A stretch of DNA of 64,000 nucleotides from Xestospongia muta. Its lineage: Eukaryota > Porifera > Demospongiae > Haplosclerida > Petrosiidae. The notes below the pieces were generated by a model that did no database searches, was not told the origin of the DNA, and saw only the letters and a program-made list of their open reading frames with translations. The position numbers were made by a program, and so were the translations under genes. The DNA lies in assembly GCA_963693285.1 (NCBI GenBank), contig OY848924.1:2036144-2100143 (forward strand), read 5' to 3'. How positions within the stretch are numbered: position 1 is the stretch's first letter; every line of letters begins with the position of its first letter. Of this stretch, positions 11,901-26,900 are shown one piece after another.

Positions 11901-14900
11901 GCACTTGATTCCTTAGTATATTCTATAGAATATTGAGTAGAACAAAATGACAATTATATGTTAATAGTTACATTGCTTTCCAATATAATTGTTATATAAC
12001 ATGTACATTAAAGTATATATAATATGTGAATAGTTAGAAAATATAATACATTCAATATTTATAAGAAGGTATCTGTTCTTTCAAACTGTATGTGTACAAT
12101 GATGAAATGAACCACGTTTTACCAATTATAGTAATAATAAACTTACCATTAACTCTTTGGCTGTCCTCAGTAATAGACTCACTAACACTTTCATCCACAT
12201 CTATATTGTGAAGGATATATAGTAATTTTATTAGTCTTTGATAATCATATTAATAATATCTTACCAGTAGTGGTCAATAGCTCCAAGATATCATCATCAC
12301 AAATGTCACTAGTTCCCTTTGTCATGGCTACATAAATAATATCATAAAATAACTATTATGATTACTAGCTTATAAAGATAATGATAAGTAAAGTATCATT
12401 ATTAATAATTAATTAATTTTGAATTCTCTTATTAGCTACCACACAAAGTTGTGTTTTCTATTGCACTTTTAAGTGAAGGTACAAATACATAATTTAACAA
12501 AAGTACAATTATCTTGTATTACTGGGAATATTATATAAGTACTCACATTCTAAAAACTTCTCTATCTCCACAACAACAGGTTTATTTTCGATAGGTGGAC
12601 TTCGTATTACTTCTAAAATAGTATTCCAAGTAACAGGTTTAGTCATTCTCTCCATCCAAAGTTGTAATACTTTGGAAAGTTTGTCAACATCACGTTGATT
12701 GGAAAAACGTAAAGAATCAAGTTCTTCACTTTCAATTCCAAGACAATCACCGATAGTGGGCCACCAACTACAAATCCTAAACATTAGCTTTAGGAGGTCG
12801 TCTTTCTTGGGAGCTTTTTCTAATGAATTAAAAATAGAAAAAAATATCAAAAAGAAAACATAAGAACGTAAGACAGTCTATATAATGTTCTTAGGTATAT
12901 ACATAAACATGAAAATCTAACCTTTTAGAGTTAACATATTTCTAGATTGAAGGCAATCTTTTGATATTTTTATTATCTCATCATGTGTTAAACATGGACT
13001 TGAGAGAACCTTAAATTCAATAAAAGATATCTCTTGAAATAACGAGTACAAGGATAATGTATTAATTTAGTACTTAACAGTGTTAACATATAAAGATGTA
13101 TATTCTCATATATCATATAATAATGAAAACACATATTAGGTTTATTATACTACTGTAACTTACCAAAGGATTTTGTCCAGTGAAAAAGCTGTAGTCATTG
13201 AGATGACTGGCAACATCAGAATAGGTACTACCTTTGGATGTTTTATAAGATGACATTATATTGGGAGCAAATTCTTGTATGTGTTGAAGAAATCTCTCTG
13301 GAATAACTTGATTGGCTTTACTAGTGGAGAATAAGGCATGGATGACTGCTGGTGCAATGGAGATGTATGGCTCATGTGGACAAATGTGTTTAACATTAAT
13401 TCGACTGTCTTCAACTTCATTATGGTCAAATATTTCCTTCGAAGCTAGCATTTTGTGAGCTACATCACTTACTCTGTAGAGTATTCGTTCAGAAATGGGT
13501 TTTCTATGAATGTCAGCTAAAGATCCACAAGGAATGATGTACTCTTCAATTTTACATGGACAAAGCTTCTTTTGAAGAGACAGAACCAGTTTTATAACAG
13601 AGCAACATATTTTTTGACTTTCAACTCCTTCGTCATTGGAAACAAATACAGTGACATATCTGTTATGATCTGTCACTTCCACTACTACATCATTGATATA
13701 TTTCCAATAAATACCATTCTTCCAGACTTTACAACGACGATTCAACTGCTGCATAGGAGATTTTTTGTCTAATTTACCAACTTTACGGCAACGAGGAAGG
13801 GAATATAGATATGCTAATTGAAGCAAAAGAACATGAAGGAAGCGAACAGAGAGGAATTGAAATGGATTAGGGCAATACAAGCACCAACCAAATCCACGTT
13901 TGAAATGCTCATTTAAATCTGAAGGAGGCTCTGTGGTGATGAGAGCTGGAAAAAAAAGGACTTCTAAATCAGAAATTTTTTCTGATGAAGACAGGTTGGT
14001 AGTAATAGCATTCAGTGTGTCTGAATCGATAGCATGACACAATTCCATGCTTATTAAAAAATCAATAAGCATACTTGTATCATATGTTGGAAAAAGGTCT
14101 TGTAAATCAGAAACATGGACAATGCCAGTGTTGCTAGATGTTGGTATAGGAAGACGCTTGATGTTCTGATTAAAAAGAACACCATTTACTTCAGCAAGAA
14201 GGGTTGATTTGTTGATTACAATCCAAATATTAGATACTATATTTTCATTTCTCAGAAACAGAACAAGACCTTTGTCACTGAGAATTGACAAGTACTCAAA
14301 CAAAACTTTTTCATCTGAAGGGAGAGATGGATCATTAAGATCTTTTAAACTTTCAATAAGTTCCTTAAAACTAACAGCTACTTTCTGTAGCTTTTGAAGG
14401 TAGGCAAAAAGCAAATGGCTATAATAACTAATGTTATCAGACTTATCATGAACAGCCTTACAACTTTCACGAAGGTGAACAATGAATTCAGGAAAACCTT
14501 TCCCACCTGGGTGATGACACTCCATGGCAACAAAACCTCTATACTCTTGTTTACAGATGGCATCTTTAACAACATAATTGACATGTAACTTCAATTTATC
14601 GTAATTGTCAGTAAATTGATCAGCATAGCTTCCAATGATAATAACATGAGAAGGTTTGGTTAAATTAGCGCAAGCATTTTCAATAAAGTTAAACCAGTAA
14701 TACAACTGTTTCTCAAAGTAGTCAAAACCTTTGGTTGAATCTATCACTACCATAAAAACTGCAGGAGTTCTCAACATAAGATTCTCCAGTACAGCTGCAT
14801 GACTACTATAATATTCACAATGACCAGCGAAATCATAAAGAATAATATTGCCAACTTCATGACTACGAACTTCATGAGAAATAATACCAGCAGTTTCCGA

Positions 14901-17900
14901 TTGCACACCTTCAACACATTGAGAAGGGTTGTAGTGATAATCAGCAGGTTTATCAGCACGATATATAATGCATTGGGCTAATGAACTCTTTCCAGCTGAC
15001 ATATTTCCGCAAAAAAATACTTTTCTATATGAATCAACAAGAAAGTCTTGACGACTTTTTACAAATGGTTCAAACACCTTCAATATTTCAAATCTGTTTA
15101 GATCATACAGTCCGACTTCCTCTAGTGGTATATTCTGATGATTGTTATGAGCAAGTGGGTCAACTTTTCCAGTGTGAAGTAGATATGAAATCATGTCTAC
15201 TTTACTGTTTGAACAAGCAAGATGTAATAGAGAGTCCCCATTCTGTAAAAAATGAAGAAATACAATTATATTTATTATTAATACAATCTAGATTACACAT
15301 GTATGATAGGAAAATAGTGTTATATAATCTCCTAACATAGCAACAATAAAAATTATTCAAATAATTTTGTTGTTTGAATGTTGACTTCCCTTCAAAAATT
15401 GATATTATAAAATTAATAATGTGTTATATTGGAAAGAAACATAATGCACATTGATAGATATATCACTGTAGCTACAAACATAAAAACAAAGACAAATCCT
15501 ATAACTTGAAACCAGTGCATTCGATATTAGTTTGTGCTTGTTTCTTATATGCCTATTATTTAATTAAAGTGGTAATATTTAAAAGATCATAAGTTAGTAA
15601 TGTCTTAACTTGCTACACCAACACAACATGCCCAAATGGCAGTCACGTAGTTGGTTATTTTGTAATGTTTCACAAGTAGCAGTTCACAGAGACTCTGTTT
15701 TTTTTGCTAAGCTTTATATTTTGTAGACTCAGATTTTATAACACTTACTAAAATCTTCATTAAACTAAAATATACAAGTAGAGAGAACAGGAAACTTGAG
15801 GAAACTCATTGACCAAGTCACTTAAATGTGCAAGGTATTGATCACATGATAACAATTATTACTTTTCAAATAGGCATAGACACAAAGATCTTAGCAGAGC
15901 AAGATAAGTAAAATTGCCATAACTTGAGAATGAAGCATTCTTAGGAAAATGTCCATATTAAAAATGTAGATAATTACATATTGTACACACAATAATTTTA
16001 AAGAATGATACTCTACCATATAATTGGTGGTACATTTGAAACAGACAGACATAATGACAGACAGACTGACAAAGTAATGTAACCCTTGCCCACACAGTGT
16101 GTTGTGAGGGTTAATAAGTGGTACATCTCATATTGTGATATTGTTAGTAATAATCACTAATAATATTAATAATGTATATAAATAAAATAAACATAACTCA
16201 TCTGTTTATAATTGATATACTTTAAAATATCCATAACATTATGTCATAGTAACAGTTGCTATTACAACAACTATTATAATGTCAATGCTGTTCAGTAATG
16301 TCTATCAATTGATAACTTAATAAACTATAATTAGTAAGGAATATGTACTATTATAACTGGCCACACCTACTGACAGCTGCCAATAACTATTGTAGTTAAT
16401 CCTTTGCATGTGAAAAAATTTAGAGGACAAATCAACATAGTTCTAATAACCACACCCACTATTTATATCTTACTTATACTGATAGGTAATATCATTGTTA
16501 ATTATTAACCTCATAACCAGATATGACTAAATTCACTATTTATCCATTAGATCACGTTAACTATGGTTTTACATAGAAATGAACGAAGTGGCTTGTCCAC
16601 ATGTCAATATATACTTTCACTTCAAATTGGTGATCTATTTAGAATATATGAAGTTCCTAAGAATGCTATTATCCAATTATAAGAATGTCAACATAAAGTG
16701 TATTATAACAGAGGATCAAAAACTATTGAAGCTACAAACAGACAGGTAAATCACAAGAGTATAGACAAGTTTTTTGTGCAAGTGTATATATGTGGGAGGG
16801 CTAATAAAAGGAGTAGTTCTTAGTGTAACTTGAATATGATGACATCATCATGATGTGAAATATATTGTTGTCATCATCATAATACAAGTTAGAAGTTATA
16901 CCAAGAAGCATCCTAAATTAAGCTTTCATTTTCCTTGACAATCTTCTTGATACTACTGTTAAAGTCCACATGTTTTTCTATTTGTTTCTAAATGTTAGTA
17001 GCTGCTAACACTTCACTTGCCAAGTTATACCAGTTCAAAAACAATCCCTGGTAACAGGCAATGCACACCCACACACACACACACATTGACAGACTACAGT
17101 AACCTTGCTTTGCACCCACGTGTAGCGAGGTTAAATATTGTTATTGGTTGATGTAATGACAACAGGCAAATTGCCTGTTGCAGACAAAATTAAAATTTGA
17201 TTTTTGATTATTGTTCTTGGAACATCTTTTGCCAAAAAACATGTTATCAAAATATTGGACAGTCTGGATACGAGTGAGGTTGGTATCAATATTGAAGACA
17301 ATATTAAATGTCATACTTCAAAGGGAATAGCTCATAAGTAACTATAATATGACTTACATTATCTGTAGCATTTATGTCAGTGTGTCCCACTTCAAATAAT
17401 AACTTTAGAACATCAACATGACCCTTCTGTGCTGCATAATGTGCTGCTGTTCTACCAACCTAGAAAACATAAGAGGAAAAGTTATTCAATTACAAAAACC
17501 ACAGGAACTATCAGACAATAAACTATACCATCAATATAACAGTTATCAATACAGATAATTACAGCTATTGTATTATCATGTCAAACCTGACCAATAACAG
17601 GGACATAAAAAGACATAGAAACTATCTAAGATATAAAATGAGTGTCAGTTTACTATAAACATTGTCATCAATAATAAACTAGGTCATTTAGGTCACAAAT
17701 GTAGCATAACTATCACACTTATAATGATTATCAATTCTATTAACATAATATAAATATTCAAACTTAGTTTATGACTACATTTAAAAGGTATAGAGTTTCT
17801 AAGTATTATAACAACTGAGATGTTCTATTGCAGTATATTAGAGAAGTTATATGTTTGTCACTACTAATATAAAATAAAGTAACCATTTTAAATGTAATCA

Positions 17901-20900
17901 TAAAGTCATTTTTATATAATAACTAACAAACAGTTTCTCTGTCCTGATTGATTATTGTAAACTTTATTTTTCTTTAATAACAGAACAGACAGTGGGTGTA
18001 TCTAATGTACTTCATGTGAACTTAGTATATATGAAATCTATTAGCCACACCCACTGATATGGAATAACTGTTAGAGATATTATTCTTCAATAATCTTAAG
18101 CTGTTGGCAAGCAATTGCAATATATCTCAAGTATGTCATCAATGTTAAGGTTTAATTTTTAAGGGGAGGGGTCTAGTTATATTATACTCTGTCTGACTTC
18201 AGTTCAGCCCTTCATTAAAAAAGGTGTTTTATGCATGGATTGTAAGGTGAGTTTTTTTCTCACCTATTATATGCACTTAGTGTTGAAGTACATTTTGATA
18301 TTATTCATTGCTTGTTCACGTGAATGTCATGCTAACAGACCACGTTTTCTAGTGTCCATGAAGATACAAAGGGGAAAGTGACCGAGGTCACAAACAAAAG
18401 AGGTTGTTGGGAATGTCTATTTCAAGGAACTCAACAGACATCAATGGACTCAAGGACCTCTTAAACAAACTGCTGATGCCACAGGAGTTTCATGCGCCAG
18501 TATCAAGAGGTTACGGAAAGGAAGTTGACACTGGTGGAGCTGTTTTTTTTAACTCAGTCTTCATTCTTTGTTAAAAGGTTCTTTTCAGAACCATGGTGGT
18601 TTATAGTTGCCTTAAATCACAAAGACAATACCTGATTATTATTTTAATATATAGTAATAATTGTTATAGTAGAACATCTGTTCACATAATTAGAACTGTA
18701 ATTTTGAAATGCCACATGGCTGAAGGTGTTCAATTTGAAGTATGATGAAGATATGCCATTGAAAATGTATGGAGGTTATAGTTTGTTACTTTCTTGTAGC
18801 ACAAGTAAGCCATATTTTATTTATAAAATGCACGTTTGCAAGCTGAATTGAATGGTGCAAGTTTCATGTGGATATCACATAAAACGGCAAAGTTATTTAC
18901 ATGTCTGGGTAGTTCAACTCAACTTGGACAGAGTATAGTAACCATAGGTAATTTAGAGGTGTTAAAGACAGCCCCAGATAATGCACAATGTTCCATGACA
19001 TTACTCTTTGTCTATCTGAATTAAGGGGTAACTATGACTTCTCAATGTAACCACAAGTTTATTAACCTCGCTGTGCGTGGGCGCATAGCGAGGGTACTGT
19101 AGTCTGTTTGTGTGTGTGTGTGTGTGTGTCTGTTACCAGAGTTGTTTTTTTTGAACTGCTATAACTTGGCAACCGAAGCATTAGCAGCTACCAACGTTTA
19201 GCAACGAATAGAAAAGCATGTGGACTTTACAACAGTAGTGTCAAGAACATCGTCAAGGAAAACAGAAGCTTAAAACTCGCAAAAGAATTTTCAGGCTGCA
19301 GAGGTCAAGTGCCGTTTCTCGAAAAGTAAAAAACTTAACGTGGAGATTTTTTAGTATGTTGTAAATAATCTCAGAGGAATACGGATCAGCAAGACAGAAG
19401 GCCGTTGGTCGAAGTAATCGTTAGAAAAGTTCTGAAAAATGTTTTGTGGACTTGGAGCGAAGTAACGCATTCAGGAAACGTCTCCAAGCACTGAAAAGAC
19501 TGCTACAAATAGATAATATATCGATTTATATTTGTACCACGGGACGTTTCCAAAGAAGGTTTCATCTTCAAGTTACAATAAATTTTGTATATGAAATATT
19601 GATAGATTTTTAAGGGTCATGTAAAGACTCAGAGAAACTTTTCATCACGAAAGTAGCACTTAATCTTGCTTGGGAATTGAATGATACTATCACTTATTCA
19701 GTTACTGCTTCACAAACATGGCAAAGCTAGAAATCAAGCAACAATTAATGAGCATATACAGAATGACAAAGCTTGCCATTTTATAACCACACCTTCTGGA
19801 ATGTTAATAAATTTTCTTGCAATAACAACATCATAGCTGGGCCTAAGCTGGCATAGAATTTATAAATAACTTAGAAACTACAGCGAGGTTCGGCACTTTA
19901 GTGCCTTTCATTAGAATAGCAATTCTGTTACATGTTAAAGGGTATAGGGAGGTTTAACATCTAGTGAGCAACATATATCCTTAGATGATATAAGCTTATT
20001 CAGCATTCATAATGTATGTTCCATCCTTCCTATTGTCACTATGAGGTACATGTAATGAAAATAACTAATTACAACTACCACAGATATATTAATTATTTTA
20101 TAAATGTTTAGTGATAAGAAACAACTGGGACTACAGTATTATATTAATACAAGTACTAGTATAACAATTATAACATCTGATCTGAAATAAGAGATGATTA
20201 ATAGCTTATATTTGAGTTATGGCTATCAGTATTAGTAATAGCCATGTCATTTTTTAACCATACCTCTTGATAACATACAGATAACTTCTTGTACCTGATT
20301 TACATGTCTAGTGTATGACACATCCCCTATTTCAAAATTAAAATGGAATGGCTCACTATTGGTTGTTCTTCCTATGTTCATTTGTTTAGGGTTTAGCTTT
20401 TAGGTACAAGTCCAGTAACATTATAAAAGTATAGTATCATGCTAATAACACAATGCCTACTATCATCAGAACAGTTTGATAGAAATGGCACAACATACTA
20501 GTGAGACCTCTGTGAATACCAAGATGTTTCCAACTATATATACTCAAATTACAACAGGCCACACCCACTGATACCTGACACTAAAAAAATTTGAACAACA
20601 GGTCAATATAGAAATTGCTAAAAACCACACCCATAATATTCTATATCTATTAAATACTGATTTAAATCTAGTAACATGTAGTAATCTCTTCAAACAATAT
20701 ACACTGACCACATCACAAATATTGGGATCTGCTTTGAAGTTTAACAGTAACTGTACGATATCGCAGTAACCTTCTTTTGATGCTAAATTTAGAGCTGTTT
20801 TCTGATACTAGAGAAGTACACAAGTATTTATTGTTGATTATAATAACATAAAATTTTATACAATGTTATAATAATACCAATAATAAAATGGACCACTTTT

Positions 20901-23900
20901 TAAAATTTAAACTGGAATAAAATTATAAAAGTTGCCCTAACATGCTTTTATATGTATTGGTATTGCAGTTGTTTTCTCTGTTATTGAAAAATATAGATTT
21001 CAAGTAGTTATTATAGAATAATAGAGAAGTATGGCTCACTAGTGGATATTTTTTTCAATGCTCAAGAGTTTAGGGTTTAGGGTTTGGTTGCAAGTCTAGT
21101 AACAACATAAAAATATAGCATAATTTTAATGAAACAAAGCCTACAATCATTATAGCAGTTTGACACAAATGGCATAACACACTAGTGGGACCTCTGTGAA
21201 TTCGAATACCAAGATGTTTCCAACTATATGTACTACTATTATAACAGGCCACACCTACTGATACCTGACACTGACTATCTTTGTTAATCCTTTACTAACA
21301 AAAATTTAAAAAACAGGTCGATGTAGAAATTGCTAACAGCCACACCCTCAACATTCTATATCTATTAAATACTGATTTAAATCTAGTAATATGTAACAAT
21401 CTCTACAAACAATATACACTGACCCTTTCACCAATATTAGGATTTGCTTTGAAGTTTAACAGTAGCTTTACGATATCATAGTAACCTCCTTCTGACGCTA
21501 AATATGGAGCTATTTTCTGATACTAGAGGAAGTACACAAGTATTTATTGTTGATTAAAAAAACATTAGATTTTACAGAATATTATAATATACACGTATTA
21601 TAAAATGGACCACTTTTTAAAATTTAAACTGGAATAAAATTATAAAACTTGCCCTAACATGCTTTTATATGTATTGGTATTGCAGTTGTTTTCTCTGTTA
21701 TTGAAAACTGAAGCTTTCAAGTAGTTATCATAGAATAATAGAAAAGTATGGCTCACTACTGGATGTTTTTCCTATGCTCAAGGGTTTAGAGTTTAGGCTT
21801 TGGTTTCAAGTCTAGTAATAGTATAAAAGTATAGTATAATGCTAATGACACAATGCCTACATTCATCAAAGCAGTTTGACACAAATGGCACAATATACTA
21901 GTGGGACCACTGGGATTACAAGATGTTTCCAGCTATATGTACTACTATTATAACAGGCCACACCTACAGATACCTCACACTGACTATCTTTGTTAATCCT
22001 TTACTAACAAAATTTCAATAACTAGTTGATATAGAAATTGCTAACAGCCACACCCATAATATTCTATATGTATTAAATATGGATTTAAATCTAGTAAATG
22101 TGTTAGTCTCTACAAACAATATACACTCACCCAGTTGTCACAAAGATTGGGATCTGCATTGGAGTTTAACAACTGTTGTACAACACAGTAACCTGCTTCT
22201 GATGCTAAATGTAGAGCTGTTTTCTGATACTAGAGGAAATACACAAGTATTTATTGTTGATTATAACAACATTAAATTTACTAGATCATTATAATATACA
22301 CTGATAATAAAATGGACCACTTTTTAAAATTTAAACTGGAATAAAATAATAAAACTTGCCCTAACATGCTTTTATATGTATTGGTATTGCAGTTGTTTTC
22401 ACTATTTTTGAAAACTGAAGATTTCAAGTAGTTATCATAGAATAATAGAGAAGTATGGCTCACTATTGGATGTTTTTCCTATGATCAATGGGTTAAGAGT
22501 TTAGGCTTTGGTTACAAGTCTAGCAATAGTATAAAAGTACAGTATAATGCTATTGATACAATGCCTACATTCGTCAAAGCAGTCTGACACAAATGGCACA
22601 ATATACTAGTGGGACCTCTGTGAATACCAAAATGTTTCCAACTATATGTACTACTATTATAATAGGCCACACCTACAGATATCTGACACTGACTATCTTT
22701 TTTTAATCGTTTACAAACAAAATTTGAACAACAAATTGATATAGAAATTGCTAACAACCACACTCATAACATTCTATATGTATTAAATATGGATTTAAAT
22801 CTAGTAACATGTAATAATCTCTACAAAAAATATACACTCACCAAGTTGTCACGAAGATTGGGATCTGCTTTGGAGTTTAACAACAGTTGGATGACACAGT
22901 AACTTTTTTGTAACACTGAATGTAGAGCTTTTTTCTGATAATAGAGGAAGTACACAAGTATTTATTGTTGATTATAATAACATTAAATTTTATAGAATAT
23001 TATAATATTTACTTGATAATAAAATAGACCACTTTTTAAAATTTAAACTGGAATAAAATTATAAAACTTGCCTTAACATGCTTTTATATGTATTGGTATT
23101 GCAGTTGTTTTCTCTATTATTGAAAACTGAAGATTTCAAGTAGTTATCATAGAATAATAGAGAAGTATGGCTCACTACTGGATGTTTTCCTATGCTCAAG
23201 GGTTTAGAGTTTAGGCTTTGGTTACAAGTCTAGTAACAGTATAAAAGTATAGTATAATGCTAATGATACAATGACTAAATTCATCAAAGCAGTTTGACAC
23301 AAATGGCACAATATACTAGTGGGACCTCTGTGAATACCAAGATGTTTCCAACTATATGTACTACTATTATAACAGACCACACCTACAGATACCTGACATT
23401 TACTAACAAAATTTCAATAACAAGTTGATATAGAAATTGCTAACAGCCACACCCATAAGATTCTATATGTATTAAAAGTGGATTTAAATCTAGTAACATG
23501 TAATAATCTCTATAAACAATATACACTTACCAAGTTATCACAAAGATTGGGATCTGCATTGTAGTTTAACAACTGTTGTACGATATCACAGAAACTTTTT
23601 TCTAACACTAAATGCAAAGCTGTTTTCTGATACTAGAGGAAGTACACAAGTATTTGTTATTCATTTTAGTAGCATTAAATTTTAAAGAATATTATGATAT
23701 TAATTCATTACTTTCAATACTCACATATATCTATAGAATAATGTATAAAAATGTACATTGACATTGTATATAAACACGGTCCAAAACATCATATAACTGT
23801 CTAGTATGTAAAGTGTGTTAGTGAAATATATAATAACTACAACTACCACAGATATATTAATTAATTAATAAAGGTTTACTGGTAAGAAACAATATTAGTA

Positions 23901-26900
23901 TAACAATTGTAACACCTGCTCTGAAAGAGATGAGTAATAATTCATTTTAGGATCATGGCTACAATTATTATTAACTACATGATATGTAGGGGTTGTTTGT
24001 TTATTATTATGTAATGTATTTTAAAATATAACTCATAAGATATAAATGTGGTCATGTAATTCCTACAAACTTCCTTGTTTAGACTTGTATACAATATACC
24101 ATTACAGGACATGAAAACACAATAGGTAATTAATGTTAAACTAATATGTGTATATGCAGGGTTTTCCTCACACAGTAGTCATATGCTAGATTTAATAACA
24201 AATGTGACTTTGATCTATATCTATAGTCTGTTCTAGATAAAGTAAACTTTATCATTTCAAACATAATTTCTATATACTTAGGTTCTAACTTTGTCTTTGG
24301 CCTTAATCACCTTCATATTGCTCTAGACATCCTATAGACATCTTTTAGTAGTTTTAAATATGTCTGCTTTTTCCTTTAATAATAATAACCACAACATTTT
24401 CTAACCACACCTCTTAGTAATAACGAAATAATACCAGGATCTTTTAATGATTAACTGCTATATTGTTAGTCCACAAACTAAGTAGACTTCAAAGGTTAGC
24501 TCCATAGAATTTAATAATAGAAATGTTCATGTCATTTGTGGGCTAACATTCACTGACCATGAATATCATTTACCAAACACAAGATTATATCAATAAATAC
24601 AAACCTACTAGTTTATAAATAAAATAATAGCCTTTTGCTAAACTTGAATTTGGTACTATACTCTGTCTGAGTTGAGTTGTACTAATAGTACAAGGCTAGT
24701 AGGAAGTCTGCCAAAATGTCAAAATAGTCACATTAATAAAAGTTGTGGGTTAAAATTTCTTTGTTCATTAACATTGTATGACAATGTCAATAAAGTAAAA
24801 TGATAGAGAAGTCTTATGGAAATAAGAAAATAAAGATTAACTGCCTTCTAGATGAAACAATGTCTACAGAGTGGGTGGGGCTGAATCTCTTAAACACCTA
24901 TTACTGTTCTCCTTCGTTATAAAATATATTACTTTAAAAATAAAACACTAATAAACAACACTTTACTATTTAATCAGTGTACTAACCATCTTAGGATGAC
25001 AAACATTGACATTAGCACCTGGTCTAAGTGCTAGAGTTACAGTTTCTATATCACCATTTTCAGCTGAAGTCAAAAGTAAGTCATCCTGTTAAAATAAATA
25101 ATATATTATAACTGTGACATGTACCCACATATAATTAGGTCATGTTTATAATATATCATAACATATAAGATCACTATGTCCATCTCATCATATACAGTAA
25201 ATATATTATTACATTTATCACTTACATTTCTAACTTGGTCCATATCTCCTCCAAAAGAACATAAGAGCTCAACAATGTTATTATGACCATACCAGTATGC
25301 TATATGAAGTGGACTATGTCCCCACTATAAATGAAATAAATTATTTAATAATAATAATAGATTAAACTTGTTAAAGTGGACATATATAGAAATATACATA
25401 CACACATGGTCCAAAACAATCTTAGGACTGATCAGGTTTATTTCATGTAAGAACACATTCGTGTTTTATATATTGTTTTACATATTATGTTTATTATATT
25501 TTCTAGTCATATTAGTAATTGTTACATATCAAACAACAAATGAGAGCTACTTTGTCCCAACCATACAAATTACATTGAAAATTAATTACATGGCAAGAAA
25601 AGATTAACTTAATGTATTCATTACATTGGCTTTGTCCTGTCCTATTAGACAGGTAGTACTACATATATGTACATGTAGTAGAGATAATAAATGAAATATA
25701 AACTATATACAATACACACTGACCTTGTTGCAAACATTAGGATCTGCATTTGACTGCAGCAGAAATTGGATTACCTCAGTGTCACTATTACGTGAGGCTA
25801 AATGCAAAGCTGTATTATTATCCTAAATATAAAAGAGCAAATAATGTGAATAAAAATATGACTACTAAAATTTTTAAAATAGTACAGTAAAGGAATATAA
25901 CTAAGTCAGGTAATCAGTTATAGTATAGTGAAGATATCACAGCAATGTTGAACATCATACTATAGAGTTAGTAACAGTTTAAAAATATATGTGTACACAG
26001 ATGAAGCAGTGACTTTGTTAATGACAGAATTAGTCTAAGTCCTTGTCTATTACAGCAATACAACAACATTGTTTATTGTGATATCTAGATATAGTAAGTT
26101 CATAACATAGAATTCAAATTATACATTGAACTGTGGATTCTTATTATGTACTGTGGCTTTGAGTATCATACTTTGGATTTTAATTGATGGTATTTACATA
26201 AAGTATTTAGTGTCCTAGTGTTTTCATCATCATATTGATTCCTATATTACAATGTCATGACATATACAGTATAGCTCCTTAGGTTTTGAATATTTTATGA
26301 CAAAAAATATGATTCAAAGTATTAAATCTTGTATATCTGACTTCTCATGAAAATATTATATTGTTTTTTAAATAAACTTATAATTGTGAAATTAATGAGT
26401 TATATTTACTAGAAAAAAGTCATTTATTATAATAAGGTATAACTTACAAAGTACTGGTCTTTAGCATTCACATTAGCATTCTTCTTTAAAGATTCTTTCA
26501 TTTTAACTACTAGACCTCTTACAGCAGCTGCTAAAAATATTTCATCCTAAGAAATCACAATAAGTAAAAGTCATAATAATTATCCATTAAATATATTGTT
26601 ATGTGTATAAGGACTTGGGCAATAAATAGGAGACATTTTAATGTAAGTACGTACATGTACATAATATCAATGTAACAATCAAACACTTGAGTTATACTAA
26701 ATATTGACCTCAACTACACACATGTATACACTTACATAATCAGGAGTAGCACCTGCATTTTCTAAGAACTGGACTATTATGTTATGACCTCTGATGTAAG
26801 CTATAGTATGAGGTGTTATTGGTATAAAATAATCACCTTTATGATCATTAACCTATATAATAAACAAATATATTTTAATACATGAAATAAAATCCAATTC

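Larger units (their letters stand above)
15243..17357 (-). other. Long intron of copy 1 with dispersed repeats
   Basis: No exon of the host gene is seen. It contains a plus-strand pseudo-exon relic (16579-16744), a repeat with CRE-like palindromes (16834-16905), a partial MITE (16917-17132), and at 17210-17340 sequence shared with the homologous introns of copy 2 (54900-55040, 56940-57080, 59460-59600). Confidence 0.6.
17460..20708 (-). other. Long intron of copy 1
   Basis: It holds the HTH relic and the 817-bp MITE listed separately. The 17.5-18.2 kb part is homologous to 59.74-60.42 kb of copy 2. I see no host exon here. Open frames such as 18836-19024 have no recognisable content. Confidence 0.55.

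Noticed and set aside
13113..13163. Extension of the ROC-COR frame beyond NPL
   Set aside because: Reads through a clear GTAAGT donor; joining to 12922-13009 keeps the frame, and both copies agree.
14209..14588. Plus-strand frames opposite the ROC-COR exon
   Set aside because: Antisense shadows of the coding exon.
25368..25607. 79-codon plus-strand frame, with a relative at 62145
   Set aside because: Homologous introns of the two gene copies; conserved only as intron sequence and antisense to the host gene.
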